Shown here: in pieces, positions 10,454 through 22,303 of the stretch
Layout: each line of letters begins with the position of its first letter
Position numbering within the stretch: position 1 is the first letter of the stretch
NCBI GenBank assembly: GCA_002081555.1
Contig: MZNV01000623.1
Span: 1-25,559 of the forward strand
Direction: 5' to 3'
Origin: Protostelium mycophagum
Lineage: Eukaryota > Evosea > Variosea > Protosteliida > Protosteliaceae
DNA: 25,559 nt
The notes under the pieces: model-generated
Told to the model about the DNA's origin: nothing
What the model saw: only the letters and a program-made list of their open reading frames with translations
Databases searched by the model: none
Translations under genes and position numbers: made by a program

Positions 10454-12606
10454 ATGCAAAGACCACCCTCTGCCAGACCAAGTTCTGGCATGCGTCCACC
10501 TCCATCGGCGGCCGGTTCTGGCCCTCGCCCACCCTCTCAAGCAGGGAGACCTCCCTCAGGGATGAGGCCCAGCTCTGGCATGAGACCAGGCACAGGTCAA
10601 AGACCAGGAAGTGCTGTGAGACCAGGAACTAACGGTAAAAGTGTGTTGTATTGAAGTCCTCACAAAAAAAGGTATGACTCTTGGAAGCCACGTTGGAAAG
10701 AGGAGTGTTTTGGATCAAGGAGTACCTGGGATGGCACCAACAAAAACGGGTGCGTCGTGTTCGCGTGACATAGCCTGCAACTGACGAAAGTTTGATCAGG
10801 TACAGAAAGAGCTTTTACTGATAGAAGCTTTTTTGTTGGACAACTTAGAGTGCGAATTACCGAGATCAACAACGAAATCGAGAAGATGTCTGCTGAGATT
10901 GAACAATTCGAACGAGATAATCAAGCAGCCATACAATTGCAACAATCGTAAGCAATCGAAGACATCTGGCCATTGATGACTCTCCAGCATAGAAAATACT
11001 CAAGAGGAAGTGGAGAATTTACAAGGGCAATTAAAGGATTACAATCTATTATTAGACAGATTGCATACCTCAACAAGTTCGGAATTAGAAGTTGAACAAT
11101 TAAGAGAACAAGCTGGAGAGTACAAGAAATCAAACGACATCGAGAGGAGAAAAGCTGACCAAATATTTACGGAGAGGAATATAAAGGAGAATCAAATCAG
11201 TGAGATTGAACAACAAGTGGGCATTCTATCGATTCGATACATTAATATTATCTTCAGATACACAATATCCAACAAGATCTAGAAAGACAATTAGGAGAAT
11301 TGAGCCCTGAAGATCGCGAGAGTTATGGGATATTGAAACAAGACAACGCTCGGTTGATACAAGATATTGCTGAGTACCAGGCTGGTATCGACGCGGTGGT
11401 TGTGGAATCTAAGCGTCTGGAACACGACTTGAAGGTATTCAGAGCCTCATTCACTCATCTTCTCATCCAACTAGATGGATCCTACCAAGCAGAAGAACTT
11501 GGCCCTTCACGATGAATTAAGACAATTGCAAAAGCAGAAGGCTGATTTAGAGGAAGAAACCAGCAATGTTCTTTCAATCCCTGAAGAAATAGAGAGGTTG
11601 ACGCATAAAGTCAAAGCAACAAACGCAGAAATTCAAACAATCGAATCCAACACTTCCACAGTTCTTGAAGCCTTGAACAAACTCAGAGAAGACATCGCCA
11701 ACATCGAGAAGAGCATGGCCGAGTCCAAGAGTGATCGTGCTGAGAAATTCAGGGAATTGGTGAAGAAGGACAAAGATATGTCAGACTTTATGGAAGAGTA
11801 CGAGAGCACTCGAGAGCAACTCATGGCTGAAAACAACAAAGTAAGTGGGATTCTAGTATTCCAGTGTAGTATAGATCTGAGTCTATACAGTCAGAACAAC
11901 TGATTATGACGACACTGGAGAATGTATCTCGATTGATTGGATCACCAGAGAGTCATGTTCCATCCGCAGAATCAGTCTCTGAATTACGAGGGGCACTCGC
12001 GTACAAGACTATGCAAGCAGATTCCTCTCAACAGACTGCAGTGCGTCTTAAGTCAGAGCTTGAGACGAGGAAGTTGGAATTGGAGAAGATGGCCAACTTA
12101 GATGGGAAGATTGAAGAAGAGATGCTTGGTCTTAAGCAGAAGATTGATAAGATGAAGGAAGATCTCGGAAACTTTAATGCAATAGATTCTGTCAAGGATA
12201 ATTTCGAGAACAACAAGAAGGTGAAAACACAAAACTCAACTTCTTAAACTCTAATCTTTTTTCCAGTTGCAACACTCGGAGAGACAGATTTTATCTAAGA
12301 GAAAGGAGTTAATTGGACAACAAAATCAGGCATTATCTGCGAGTAACGATGCGAAAGAGAGGTCACTGAGGGAGAATGAATCCCACGCACAGATTGAAAT
12401 ATTAGAAAAATCACTCAGGCATTATGAACAGAACAATTTCCATATCCGAGAATGTCAGGATTTATTTTACTTCAGATCTAAGTTTTGTAGATATATCAGC
12501 AAAAGGAAAAGAGGGAGATTATAAGAAGATAAGGGAGGAAGTCATCAACCTAACTACGGATATGAACATACAAGTTAATCAATCCTTCAACAGAATGAAA
12601 TTGTAA
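10454..12606 (+). CDS. IFT74: Intraflagellar transport protein 74 (IFT-B core)
   Basis: ATG 10454-10456 opens a basic Arg/Pro/Ser/Gly-rich N-terminus (MQRPPSARPSSGMRPPPSAA; GMRPGTGQRPGSAVRPGTNG), typical of IFT74, where this tail binds tubulin together with IFT81. After two short introns comes the conserved entry into the coiled coil (AFTDRSFFVGQLRVRITEI), then ENLQGQLKDYNLLLDRLHT and ADQIFTERNIKENQI, both close to animal IFT74. The rest is continuous coiled coil, ending with the family signature ENESHAQIEILEKSLRHYEQ, NNFHIRE, and KGKEGDYKKIREEV, and stopping at TAA 12604-12606. The length of about 560-580 residues fits the family (about 600). Introns are about 35-50 nt (for example a 40-nt intron before DGSYQ's alternative frame near 11435-11475). 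IFT74 pairs with IFT81 in the IFT-B1 core and carries tubulin into the growing axoneme. Confidence 0.93.
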
Positions 12607-12767
12607 ATTGAAATTGCTCTCTTTTCCTTCCATTATTCGAATAATGAGATATCTTCCCTTCAAAAAAGGTCTTGAAAAACGACCTTCGTTCCATTTTTGT
12701 GCGTAGAGATCGTCTACTTACGTAATCGAAGTTTGTTGTCTTGGCCAGAATCGGAAAATCAGACATA

Positions 12768-15700
12768 ATGAGCACGCAGAGGAAGAGGAAGAGAACTTCC
12801 ACATCGAGTGGGCCAATCCCAAAATTACCAACAAGGATCAGAGATGCACAGGCCACTCCAACTGCGAACACTCGAGCGCTCAATGAGGAGATGGAGGCTC
12901 TATATCTCTCTCTATCAGCTCAACAGATGGCAGAAAGTGCGTTGATCAACAGAAAGAATTGATAACATCATGATGACATCACTCAGAAGACAAGATCTCA
13001 AGCTCTGACGAGGATGAACTTGATGAAGATAGTGGAGAATCTGAGATGGACGATTCTTCTGCTGATGAAAATTACATTGATCCAGAGGAGGCACAACCAA
13101 TCAAGAAGCCCGTCAGGGATTCTGATAAGAGGTCAATATCCATCTGAAAAGAATGATTCTTTGGTTTGAGTATTTCAACACCCTCCTGGAGAGAAATCTG
13201 AGTAGTTGTAATTCATTTATTCATTTTCTGCAGGCGAACTTTGCGTCGGCAGTTGTACGGGCCAGATGTCGACGAGCTGAACGATAGTGATATGGGTCTC
13301 GTCAACAAAGCTCGAAAGAAAGCGAAGAAAGCCACAAATGCCAAGTCTAAATTAACCCCTGAGCAGAGCAATATGCTCGGAGAAGCGAATGTTCTCTATA
13401 TCGAGGGTGAATACGATAAGGTGAAAAGTATAAATCATATAATACTGAAGAGGGTAGGCTATTACGCTATTGGAGGAGGTCATCAGACAGACGCCTTCTT
13501 CTCCTGAGGCATATGATGTATTAGGCTTGATTTATGAATCAAAAGGAGATAGACAGAAGGCTGCTGAATTTTTTTTGATCGCAGCTCACGTGCACGGTAA
13601 GGATGCAACGCAATGGAAGAGGCTCGCACAAATGTCCAGGTCTGTTGTGAAATTATACATTTATCGTATATGCACTATATCTATAGTATCACACTTATAT
13701 TCATCAGAGAAATGAATCAAATTAGTCAAGCTATATATTGTTATGGAAAGGGTGATTTTAATCAACATGAATATATTATAATAAGAATTGTCAGCGATTC
13801 AATTGGATCCCGAGAACTTTCAACTGATTTGGGATCGAGCCTTTTTGTACGTTGAGATGAACGACTACAAAAATGCAATTGAGGGATTGCAACAACTATT
13901 AAAGATAAGAAAGGGTGACCCAGACATTACCAAAGAGTTAGTAAACGTAAGAATATCCATCTTTTAAAAAATAAATACCTCCCAGATGTTGAACCACATT
14001 GGCGAGCCCAAAAAAGCAGTTGCAGTTGTACAGGAATGCCTTGACAAGATGCCAAAGGATGCCCCAAATTTGAACTTGGTGAATATGCTGGTGGAATTAC
14101 ATATGGGCATGGGTGATTTCACCGCTGGATCGAGCTTTGTGGAGGGACTCATCAACAGGTTATACTCTCAATATTTATTATGATATAAATTATCTAAGGT
14201 TGGGGCAATCAAAGATTCCGTTGGATATATTAGTCAATTATGGGATATGTCTCGCATACAGTGGTAACATTCCACAAGCAGATGTGAGCATATATCTATT
14301 TATTGATATTCTATGTACCTATTTATTTGATTGGATGTCAACTGAGAAGATACAGCCGATATTCGAAGCATTACTACAACAGCCAGTACAGCAATATAAT
14401 GATCTATTTTTTTCTGTCGCTGAAACATTTATGGCACTGAACGTCCCAGAACGGGCCGTACCGAGTGAGATTGATCTAATGCTTGCTTAATAGTTGACTT
14501 CTTAATGAAAACATATTAATAATATCGCAACTAAAGAGAACAGTATTGGAAATATTATTGTTCAATCATTCTTCCGAATACGACAGACCAATTGTTTGGA
14601 TGAAATTGGCACAATGTTTCGAGACGATGAAAAATCAAGAGTCAGCTATAGTACAGTTGGAGAGGGGTAATATCTATTATTTAATTTCTATTATTTAATA
14701 TCTATTGTAAATCTTGATTTCATGAAATGAACAATGGTCACAGTGATGAGCTCCGAGCCAGCTAATTTGGATGCATGTTTGATGCTGGGGAAGATTTATT
14801 CAGAGAGAGACCAAGCAGAGAAAGGGATAGCGGTATTGGGAGGTGTAATATTACTCTAATTTTGAAGAAGATTAGGTTTATGATGCTCATATCAAAGCAA
14901 TCGAGTCTACGAAAGCGTTTAATACGGACACACAAGAAGGAGATATTCGTAAGGGCAATTGATATGATCTCAAGTGAAGGGATGAATAACTGAGAGAATA
15001 AGCGAGCGAGGTAGACCCTCGAGTATGGGTAGAAAAGGGCTTCTTACACTACCGCCTCAATGAAATGAATCTATTCCTGGAATCAGTACTACCAACGATA
15101 GATGAATCATTACAGATGGCACAGAATCACTACAGTTCAAGGAAAAAACATAGCAAGAGAAAGTGAAAATGATACATTCTCCATTCTATAATATTTATGA
15201 AGACTACAGTTATGCTCTTCTTCTCAACGCATCACGAAAGGCGGCTAAAGTATCAAATGCGGGACAACAGAGTATACTTCCTCCAGTACAACAAGAAGAT
15301 CAGACTGGCAATTTATTCTTCTTTGGCAGAAGGGGACAAAAACCACCCGATGAGGCCATGGTAAATAGATACTGTTGTACCAAATGATGAGGAATATATA
15401 TAGGAAGAATTCTTAGAAGAGGAGGAGGAGACAGGGAAGGAGAAGCCAGTCAACCCCGTACATCTGGTCGTCATCATCGGGCAGGATAAGTATTACGATC
15501 TCGTATACAAAGTCAGTAAAATAAACCTTATACAAACATTAAAAGTTGTAGGCGTGTCAGGTGCTGGCCAACATGGGACACTATGAGGTGACAACATTAC
15601 ATCATTGTAGACGGAAGATTATATTGATTTATTAATTTGACTTCTCAAAGCTTGCGTCAAATCTTATCTCAGAAAGTTTCCACTTTTTAGAATTCATCGA

Positions 15701-16622
15701 CCGCGCAAAGTGAGAGATCTGTTATTTGCTTAGCATACTAGTATCTATTATTGTCAATTGATTCAGGATAGGGCGTATCAATTGAGACTTTTAGACGTTG
15801 GGATAGGAATTAACTCTGGTCGTTATCTGGCTTCATTTAATTCTGTTAGAGTCATCTGTTCGAAGAAACCAAATTCACCTCTGGTTTGGAATTTGTTTGT
15901 TAAACTTGTCACAGTGTAAGTGTATTTTCAATAGTTCTTGATAACAATGATAGGGCGGGAAGTTTTATCTCTCATAGTAAATTCATAGAGAGGTTGGTAG
16001 TGCGGCATCCCACCTCAGTTCCTCTGATCATGCTAGAAGCTCATCACAGGTAAAATATCACTGACTCTAACTGGATACAGATAAGATTAACGAGATATCA
16101 GGCTACTTGCAGAATCATATTTTGGTGCATTAAAGAATTACTTCAAAGCGTACCGTTTATCACCACAAGAACCGATTATCAGCCTCTGCATTGGTACCGC
16201 TTATTTAGGCTTGGCTATGAGCAGGAAAATGCCAAATAGACACGATGTAGTTCTGAGAGCTTTTACGTTCTTACACAAATATCACCAGTAAGTTCTGTGA
16301 AAGATTTGCCACGTTTCGTGGAATTCTTAATACGCCCAGACTGCTTGATGGAAACGAAGAGGCTTGCTACAATATGGGCAGGGCGTTCCACCAAATTGGA
16401 CTCACTTACCTTGCAATTCCACACTATGAAAAAGTATTTATCAAGATCTTCTGTTTCTGATCTGATGATGAACAGGTCCTTGAAATGAACGAAGACAAAG
16501 GAGAGAAGGGAAGGGTGAACAATTTGACAAAAGAAGCTGCTTGGAATTTAGTGCTGATATACAGAAAATCCAACTCCTTGGATATGGCAAGAGAAGTCAT
16601 GTTCAAGTATTTGACCATATAG
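12768..16622 (+). CDS. GTF3C3: TFIIIC TPR subunit (GTF3C3 / TFIIIC102 / Tfc4 family)
   Basis: ATG 12768-12770 starts a basic then acidic N-terminus (MSTQRKRKRTSTSSGPIPKL; SSDEDELDEDSGESEMDD), followed by RRQLYGPDVDELNDSD. TPR repeats follow: MLGEANVLYIEGEYDKAI, then across a 37-nt intron TLLEEVIRQTPSSPEAYDVL; GLIYESKGDRQKAAEFFL; FQLIWDRAFLYVEMNDYKNA; NMLNHIGEPKKAVAVVQECL; and a second array after an acidic linker (EEEETGKEK). The C-terminal TPRs (ACYNMGRAFHQIGLTYLAIP; HYEKVLEMNE; AAWNLVLIYRKSNSLDMARE) and the last residues MFKYLTI closely match the family end. The stop is TAG 16620-16622. About 15-20 short introns; roughly 950 residues, close to human TFIIIC102 (about 890). The protein is the scaffold of the TauA lobe that recruits TFIIIB to tRNA genes. 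Its stop lies 39 bp from the stop of the convergent PEHE gene. Confidence 0.92.
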
Positions 16623-16661
16623 AGAAACAAAGGAAAGACGTGCAAGATAAACAATCGATTT

Positions 16662-19038
16662 CTATTGTGTTGGGTTTATCACAACATTCTGTGGTACCAT
16701 CCTGGTACTTTGCATCAAAAATAGTCCGTTCTTTGGAGGGGTCTTCGCTATGCCTACATTGAGATGAGGTGCTGTAGTGTTGTGCGAGGCAGTTGCCAGC
16801 TTGCTTTGTACAATTATGGGTGGTCTATTAGGAGTGATCGGCTTGGGGTGTGGGATCGGGAAAGCACCTCTCTCTTGTTCTACTGTGTTCCTGACTTGTT
16901 GGATGGTCGTATGGAGAGGTATCACTCGAGTCTGCCCTGGGTTGCGGTTGATGACAGAGACAAGCCGAGGTGTTGTGCCTATCCCTTGGTGAATAATTCT
17001 ATTTGTAGGTAAAGGTGAGCCCTTCACGGTCTGTGGGCTGCTGGTATTATCAACAGCAGGTCTGTACGTTCTTCAGGATTCTTCGTGGTGAGATAAATAA
17101 AAATACCTGAGCATGCCACCAAAAGGAGGGCCAATTGCTACGATAGGCTTTTGTATTCTCGGTTGTGGTGGATGTACCGACAATTTCGGTTTGTTCTTCA
17201 TTTGTTTCACCAGATTTGGGTTGGTTGTAGATGGGTTTACACTCATTTTTGGTGGTTTTGGGGCGACTCTTCGCAAACGTATGATTAATCTCTCTGGTTG
17301 CTCGTTTGACGGTGTGACCGGTGGTACAATCTACGTTCTTTAATTTTATAGAAGTTATATTTCTGATCACCTCCCATCTCTGTATCTCCCTCTTTGGCTT
17401 GGGTGGCCTCCTCATTTTGAGCCTGATAATATCTTGGTGCAGCTCTTCTTCTGATAAATCTGAATCTCTTAAATCAAAATGATCCTCAGGCTCTAAATCT
17501 GGATCAACATCTCTCAACCATCTCCTGTTCCTCTTGTGCAGTGTGTGATGTCGTATCTTTTTGTAATAAACCCCTGAGCATCCCACAGCTACTCATATTA
17601 ATTGCTTCCCATAATAGAAATATAATAATATAAAGGAATTACCTCTTGGGGAAGGACCAATTGTTTTTGGGGTGTTTGGAATGATCTCCTTTGGTTCGAA
17701 AGCTGGCCAACTTCTCTCCGTGAACTTTGGTGGATTTCTGTATCTCTCCTTCATTCTGCACAATTTGCCCTTCACACGATCGGCAATCTCCTCCTCTGAT
17801 AAAAAATAAATGTTGTTCACCTGTACACCAAATATCGTACCTGGCACATGTCGATGATGCAATTTTCTCTTCTTTAATTTTAAATAAATTTCATTAGCCC
17901 TCTCAAAAAATGATCTAGGAAGGTCCTCTAATGTGGTTGGGAAGGGACTATTATGATGTAATTGTGGCATGTGGTATCTCTCAATCAGCTCGCGAGTGTA
18001 ATGTCTCTCCAGGTACATCTCTTCTGATATATCCTATCTATGTTGATATTTTTCTATTCTTATTGGTATCCGTACCTCTTCACTTGTTTCACCTCCCTGT
18101 GTATCCATTCTGTTATTCCCTTCTACTTGCATCATATCTACCTCAGGAGTCACCTCCAATTTACTTCCCTCGTTATTCTCTTCCTTCTCTATATTATCAG
18201 TATTCTCTTCCTTCTCTATATTATCGGTATTCTTTTCTCCCATGTCTTCCTCTATATTATGGGTATTCTCTTCCTTCTCTATATTATGGGTATTCTTTTC
18301 TCCCATGTCTTCTGTACTCCCCTTCTCTTTTTTTTCAACCATCTCAAGTGTCGTTGGATTCTCTCTCGTTGGGTGTGCGTCTGTCATTTCTTTGTATGGA
18401 TACTCTATGTAATCTTCTAAGACCCGCCAAGTTGGGATGTTTATGTGCTCCTCTTCAATGTTTTTTGTACCAAGAGTTATTATACTCGGTGGAATGAAGC
18501 AAGGAATGATGATGTGTCCCTCATCAAGTTCGCTCATCCGCAATGCCTCTCGCCCTTTATCTCGGCGCAATCGAGTCACTGAAGACATTACTACTAAGAA
18601 TCCTTCAACTTTCAAATTACCAGGTGAGGGGGATTCTGTTGGGGTCTTCACTCCATTCAGACCCTCTTGGTAGCTGTTTGATCTTTTAATAATTGTGTCA
18701 TCGAGGGCATTGGTTGGAGGTGTTGAAGAAGAACGCGATCTGGTCTCCACGGGTTCCAACAGCCGTAGTCGCTTTGAAGCAGGCATTAAACTGGGTGCCT
18801 TCAAGAGTCAATATTGCAGGAGTGCTTGCTTTGGGGTTACCTCCTCTTCTGATGCTCCAGAATCACCAGAATATCTGTCATCCTCACAGAGAGAGGAAAT
18901 CTCAAACTCATCTTGGCTTTCCTCGAGCTCAATGTCAAGAGAGGCAGCATGAGCACGAAGTTTGGCGCCATGCAAATCTGGAAATCTTGTGGGGTTGGGT
19001 TCTATTTCTGATTGTTCTAACCCCACATCGTCAGACAT
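16662..19038 (-). CDS. PEHE-domain protein, KANSL1/MSL1-like (MOF/KAT8 partner)
   Basis: ATG 19038-19036 begins MSDDVGLEQSEIEPNPTRF. Introns of about 40-70 nt join the frame: 42 nt to APSLMPASKRLRLLEP, 42 nt before DISEEMYLERHYTRELIERY, about 70 nt near 17640-17570, 40 nt before IVPPVTPSNEQPE, and 35 nt near 17105-17072. The stop is TAG at 16664-16662. The middle matches the two ends of the PEHE domain: DEGHIIIPCFIPPSIITLG followed by INIPTWRVL, and then DISEEMYLERHYTRELIER, equivalent to the IP...PSWR...DLSD...H..CE pattern of KANSL1. Between the halves is a roughly 100-residue acidic insert with tandem repeats. The second half is basic (YYKKIRHHTLHKRNRRWLRD; RRPPKPKREIQRW) and then Pro/Asn-rich to the end. 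Total is about 715 residues. In animals the PEHE region binds the histone acetyltransferase MOF in NSL/MSL complexes; that role here is inferred from the motif alone. Confidence 0.62.
18176..18312 (-). repeat. 27-bp tandem repeat inside the PEHE domain
   Basis: The plus strand shows TATTCTCTTCCTTCTCTATA plus TTATCAG repeated with period 27, alternating with a longer variant that carries TTTTCTCCCATGTCTTC. It codes NIEKEENTD units and EDMGEKNTHNIEKE variants. Five partial or complete units are visible. The copies differ by a few bases, so it is a recent in-frame minisatellite that lengthens the acidic linker between the PEHE halves. Confidence 0.85.
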
Positions 19039-19229
19039 ATCCAGAGTTCGTATTCGTATCGTCCACGGCTCTGTCGGTTGCTGTTATGTCATCCACCACC
19101 CTTTCGTTTTTTGGGGATCACTGGAAAATTTTTGACTCCGCAACCGAACTTGACCGTTGGGGCACCCCAAGTGCAGGTACAATTATTTGATAATGGAACA
19201 GACTGATAGTGACAGGCGACCCTCTTAAT

Positions 19230-21061
19230 TTATTCTACGTGCTGCTCGTCGACTATTGCTGTCTTTCCTTTGATCTTCTTGGTGGTGTGTTGTTTCCTGT
19301 GTGTCGGTAGATCCTGCCATCTTCCCTCCCGATAAATTGATTCATATACCTATCTATCTTATTTCTTCTCTATATATTAATATTTACCTCGTGTCCACGT
19401 CTCCATATCTCCGTTCTCGTCAATTCGTCAAAATGTATTTCGCCCACCTGTGATTATTTAATTTGGTATTTAACACTCTTATCGGATCCCACCCTTGCAT
19501 GGTTCACTCCGTAATCTGCTGAATCTTTGATAAATCTTGGTACAATGTGAGCCGTATACTTTTTATCACAGTCTGTTACCTTTCAATCATTGATTTATCC
19601 AAAGCACCAGCAGCTGCTGAGCATATGATTGTCTTCCATATTTGTTCCACCCACAGTGACCAAGTAAATTGTTTCGGTTGTTCTTCGCCATATAAATGCA
19701 AATGGAATATTGCCCTCTCTCTATATTCATTTACTCCTCCTTTCACAGGCACAGCCTCAAATTGACTCCAGCCATCCACGATGATGAAAAGTGCATCGTG
19801 AGCACGCTGCAACGCTTCTACTCTGGAGGATGCATCCACGGCATGAATCGCTAAATTATATATTGCCTGTCCATTTGGATCCACACTCCTCAACCAACTG
19901 TATTTTATTGGAATTTCATAAAATATAGAGACATACGTATTGCATATATCAGCCTGCTCTTCATATCCTTCGTGCCAATCACCATTTACTTCCTGAAGAA
20001 ATTCTCTGGCATCCTTTTTATATAATTTGGCTAAGCTGGCAGATCTTGTCGCCTGTATATCTTGTTGTTGAAATCCAGCTGCTAAGAGTCTTCCCTCTTC
20101 GGCTGAGCAGATTGGTTTATTATTCAAATACATCTCAACTGTTTAAATTACATTTCGTGGATCTCTTCGCTGGACTGGGATCTAAGACTTCCACCTTTCT
20201 CTTTCTTTCCCTTCCAAAGTCGAGTGTTGGATTTGTACCGGTAAGACGAGCGATGAGCTCTAATTTACTTCCTCCAATTTTCATATTTCTAACTCGACAT
20301 TTCTCCTTGAGCATGGCGACGGGCAGTTTGGCCAGTTCCTTTTCGTCAAGAATTTCGTCTTTATAATCCTCAACCTTTCAAGAGTCGGTGTAAGAACAGG
20401 GACACTTCTTACTTCGTCCGTTTGTTGTTGTATCAATTCCATTGTTCCTGCTGAGTTTAATGAGTGTTCTTGATACATATGGCCTGGCACGTCTGAATTG
20501 AAAGCTTGATGATAGTGGAGTTCTTCTATTTCTAGAATCAGTTGGAAATTAATATTTACTCTGATCACCTTGCGTAGCAGTGTGATCTTGCAAGTGATGA
20601 TGTTGTTCATCTAATTGTGTGGCTTCGACCTTTCAAAATTAAGAATGTTTTCAACAATCAGCGTAATTTTGAAATCATACTAATTGTTGTGCGGCTTCAA
20701 AGTGATCATGTTGAGTTGAGTCATTTTCTTCTGCCTCTAGATGTGTTGAATCATTCTCTGTGGCAGCAGATAGGTTCTCCCCTTGATTCTCCTCCTGCGT
20801 AGGGTGTTCTGATGACCCATTCTGAACATCTTCAGTTCCATCTTTTTTCATAACCCCAACTTACCATCTTGGATGAGAAATCGGCCAGGGCGTGGAGACC
20901 CAATTTGGCTTCTAAATTAGTCTGCTGTGCAGCCGCCGTTGTGTCTGTTGAAGCCGGCGATAAACAACCAGCCGAAGATGACTGATCTCTCCACCAACCG
21001 ACAAAAAATGGTCATCTCGCGGATCGCGCACGGTCTGAATTCTGCGATTCCCACAAGACAT
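19230..21061 (-). CDS. SAP-domain nuclear protein, otherwise unrecognised
   Basis: In-phase exons run down to TAA (19232-19230). The SAP motif is clear: ELAKLPVAMLKEKCRVRNMK then IGGSKLELIARLTG (about 20340-20235), followed by a basic tract, GRERKRKVEVLDPSPAKRST, that looks like a nuclear localisation signal. The N-terminal part is acidic and Gln/His-rich (EENQGENLSAATENDSTHLE; DEQHHHLQDHTATQ). After a 49-nt intron comes a long globular segment: SEEGRLLAAGFQQQDIQATR, VSIFYEIPIKYSWLRSVDP, AHDALFIIVDGWSQFEAVPV, GEEQPKQFTWSLWVEQIW. The last exons give GEIHFDELTRTEIWRRGHE and a Lys-rich tail. The start is uncertain: ATG 21061-21059 with a 50-nt intron giving MSCGNRRIQT-SSSAGCLSP, or the ATG at 20867-20865 directly before a GTAAG donor. 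SAP domains bind AT-rich DNA or RNA; the C-terminal half belongs to no family I can name. About 430-480 residues. Confidence 0.7.
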
Positions 21062-22303
21062 GCACTTTTTCTCAATGGGCACACCAATATTTGTGGTTGA
21101 TTCTTTTACGAACAAAGCCTTCTCTGGAAATCCAGCAGCAGTATGCCTCATTCAAGAGTATTTGCACTCTCACCCAGAGTCTTCTGTAACAGAAAACTTC
21201 CTTCAGCATCCCTCTGAATTACTGCAAAAAGTCGCAAGAGAAGTAGGTGTTTCTATTTTGTATTTATTCATGGTCCTAGATGAACCTCAGCGAGACTGCC
21301 TTCGTTGTTCCGAAGAGGATCAGAAACACACAAGGGGAACTGACTAATTCGATTACGCATTACGATTTGAGGTGGTTCACACCAACAGTAGAAGGTCGAA
21401 AAATCTCTCCAAAACGCGCTAATACGAAGCAGTTCCTTTATGCGGACACGCTACCCTCGCCACAGCCCACATTATATTCTCTCTTCTCCAAGATAGCAAA
21501 ACACAGGTAAGGCAACACTGGTGGCATTTTTTTTGATGTGTACAGGTCGAGTCCAATACCATATTCTTCAACACTTTGAGCGGAGAATTGAGTGTCACTC
21601 TCGTTGGAGAAGGCCGTCTGCAAATGAACTTTCCAAAAGGTAGGAGAGCACGACTGATTTTCTTATTTGGGAAGGTGCTCCACAACCATCTCCACTGTCC
21701 CAAGAAGAGAAGGATATTCTTGCCTCCACCTTTGTTATCCAGGGTGGAGGAGAGGCCATCAAAGAGACACAGTACTGTCCTATTACCAAAAAATATGTTG
21801 TGGAAGTGACGGATAGCCAGGTGATGATGAATGTACACGTGTATGACCTATAAACCATTCAGGTCATCAAGAATTTGAGACCAGATTTTTCAGCGGCACA
21901 GAAGATATCTTATGGATCTGCAAATGTCAGAGGTGCAGGGGAAGAATGATGCTAAGACTAAAGATAAACAGGAGTGATCATCACTACTAGGGCCTCGATA
22001 GGTGACCCAGAAGAGCAGGCATTCGATTTTATCAGCAGATATTTCGCACCGTGGGTTGGTATCGATGAAGATCCAGTCACAGGGTCAGCACATTGCGTAT
22101 TAGCAGCATACTGGTCACATAAATTGGGCAAGAAGACACACAGAGCACTACAGGTAGTACCATATATCACATGTAAAGAGATAGTAATACTATAGGCGAG
22201 CGAGAGGGGTGGCATTCTCGGGGTGACATTAGAGGAAGCACAAGGGAGAGTTTTATTGGAGGGGTCTGCCGTCACTGTCTTGAAAGGTCACATCTTCATA
22301 TAA
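21060..22303 (+). CDS. PBLD: PhzF/PBLD-family isomerase-like protein
   Basis: Two starts are possible: ATG 21060-21062 (MHFFSMGTPIF) or the in-frame ATG 21075 (MGTPIFVVDSFTNKAFSGNP), which matches the usual family start and is preferred. A 37-nt intron (about 21243-21279) restores the signature VAREMNLSETAFVVPKR, including the conserved catalytic-type Glu of SETAF. A 35-nt intron restores RWFTPTVEAVPLCGHATLAT, the other family hallmark. Later exons give NTIFFNTLSGELSVTLVGEG, then VIITTRASIGDPEEQAFDF and ISRYFAPWVGIDEDPVTGSA with HCVLAAYW, the conserved C-terminal lobe. The stop is TAA 22301-22303. About 320 residues against about 290 for human PBLD. The family has two pseudo-symmetric lobes with the active site between them; PhzF isomerises a phenazine precursor, but the substrate of eukaryotic members is unknown. 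The donor of the second intron (GTCGAA) is unusual. Confidence 0.92.

Noticed and set aside
17931-18497. Plus-strand hydrophobic frame of 188 codons that looks like a membrane protein
   Set aside because: It is the antisense of the acidic repeat in the PEHE gene, where Leu/Tyr/Phe runs are a reading artefact of the 27-bp repeat.
18790-18845. In-frame TGA in the PEHE gene suggesting a pseudogene or recoding
   Set aside because: A 42-nt GT-AG intron (GTAACC...TTGAAG) removes it in phase, the same length as a second intron in the gene.
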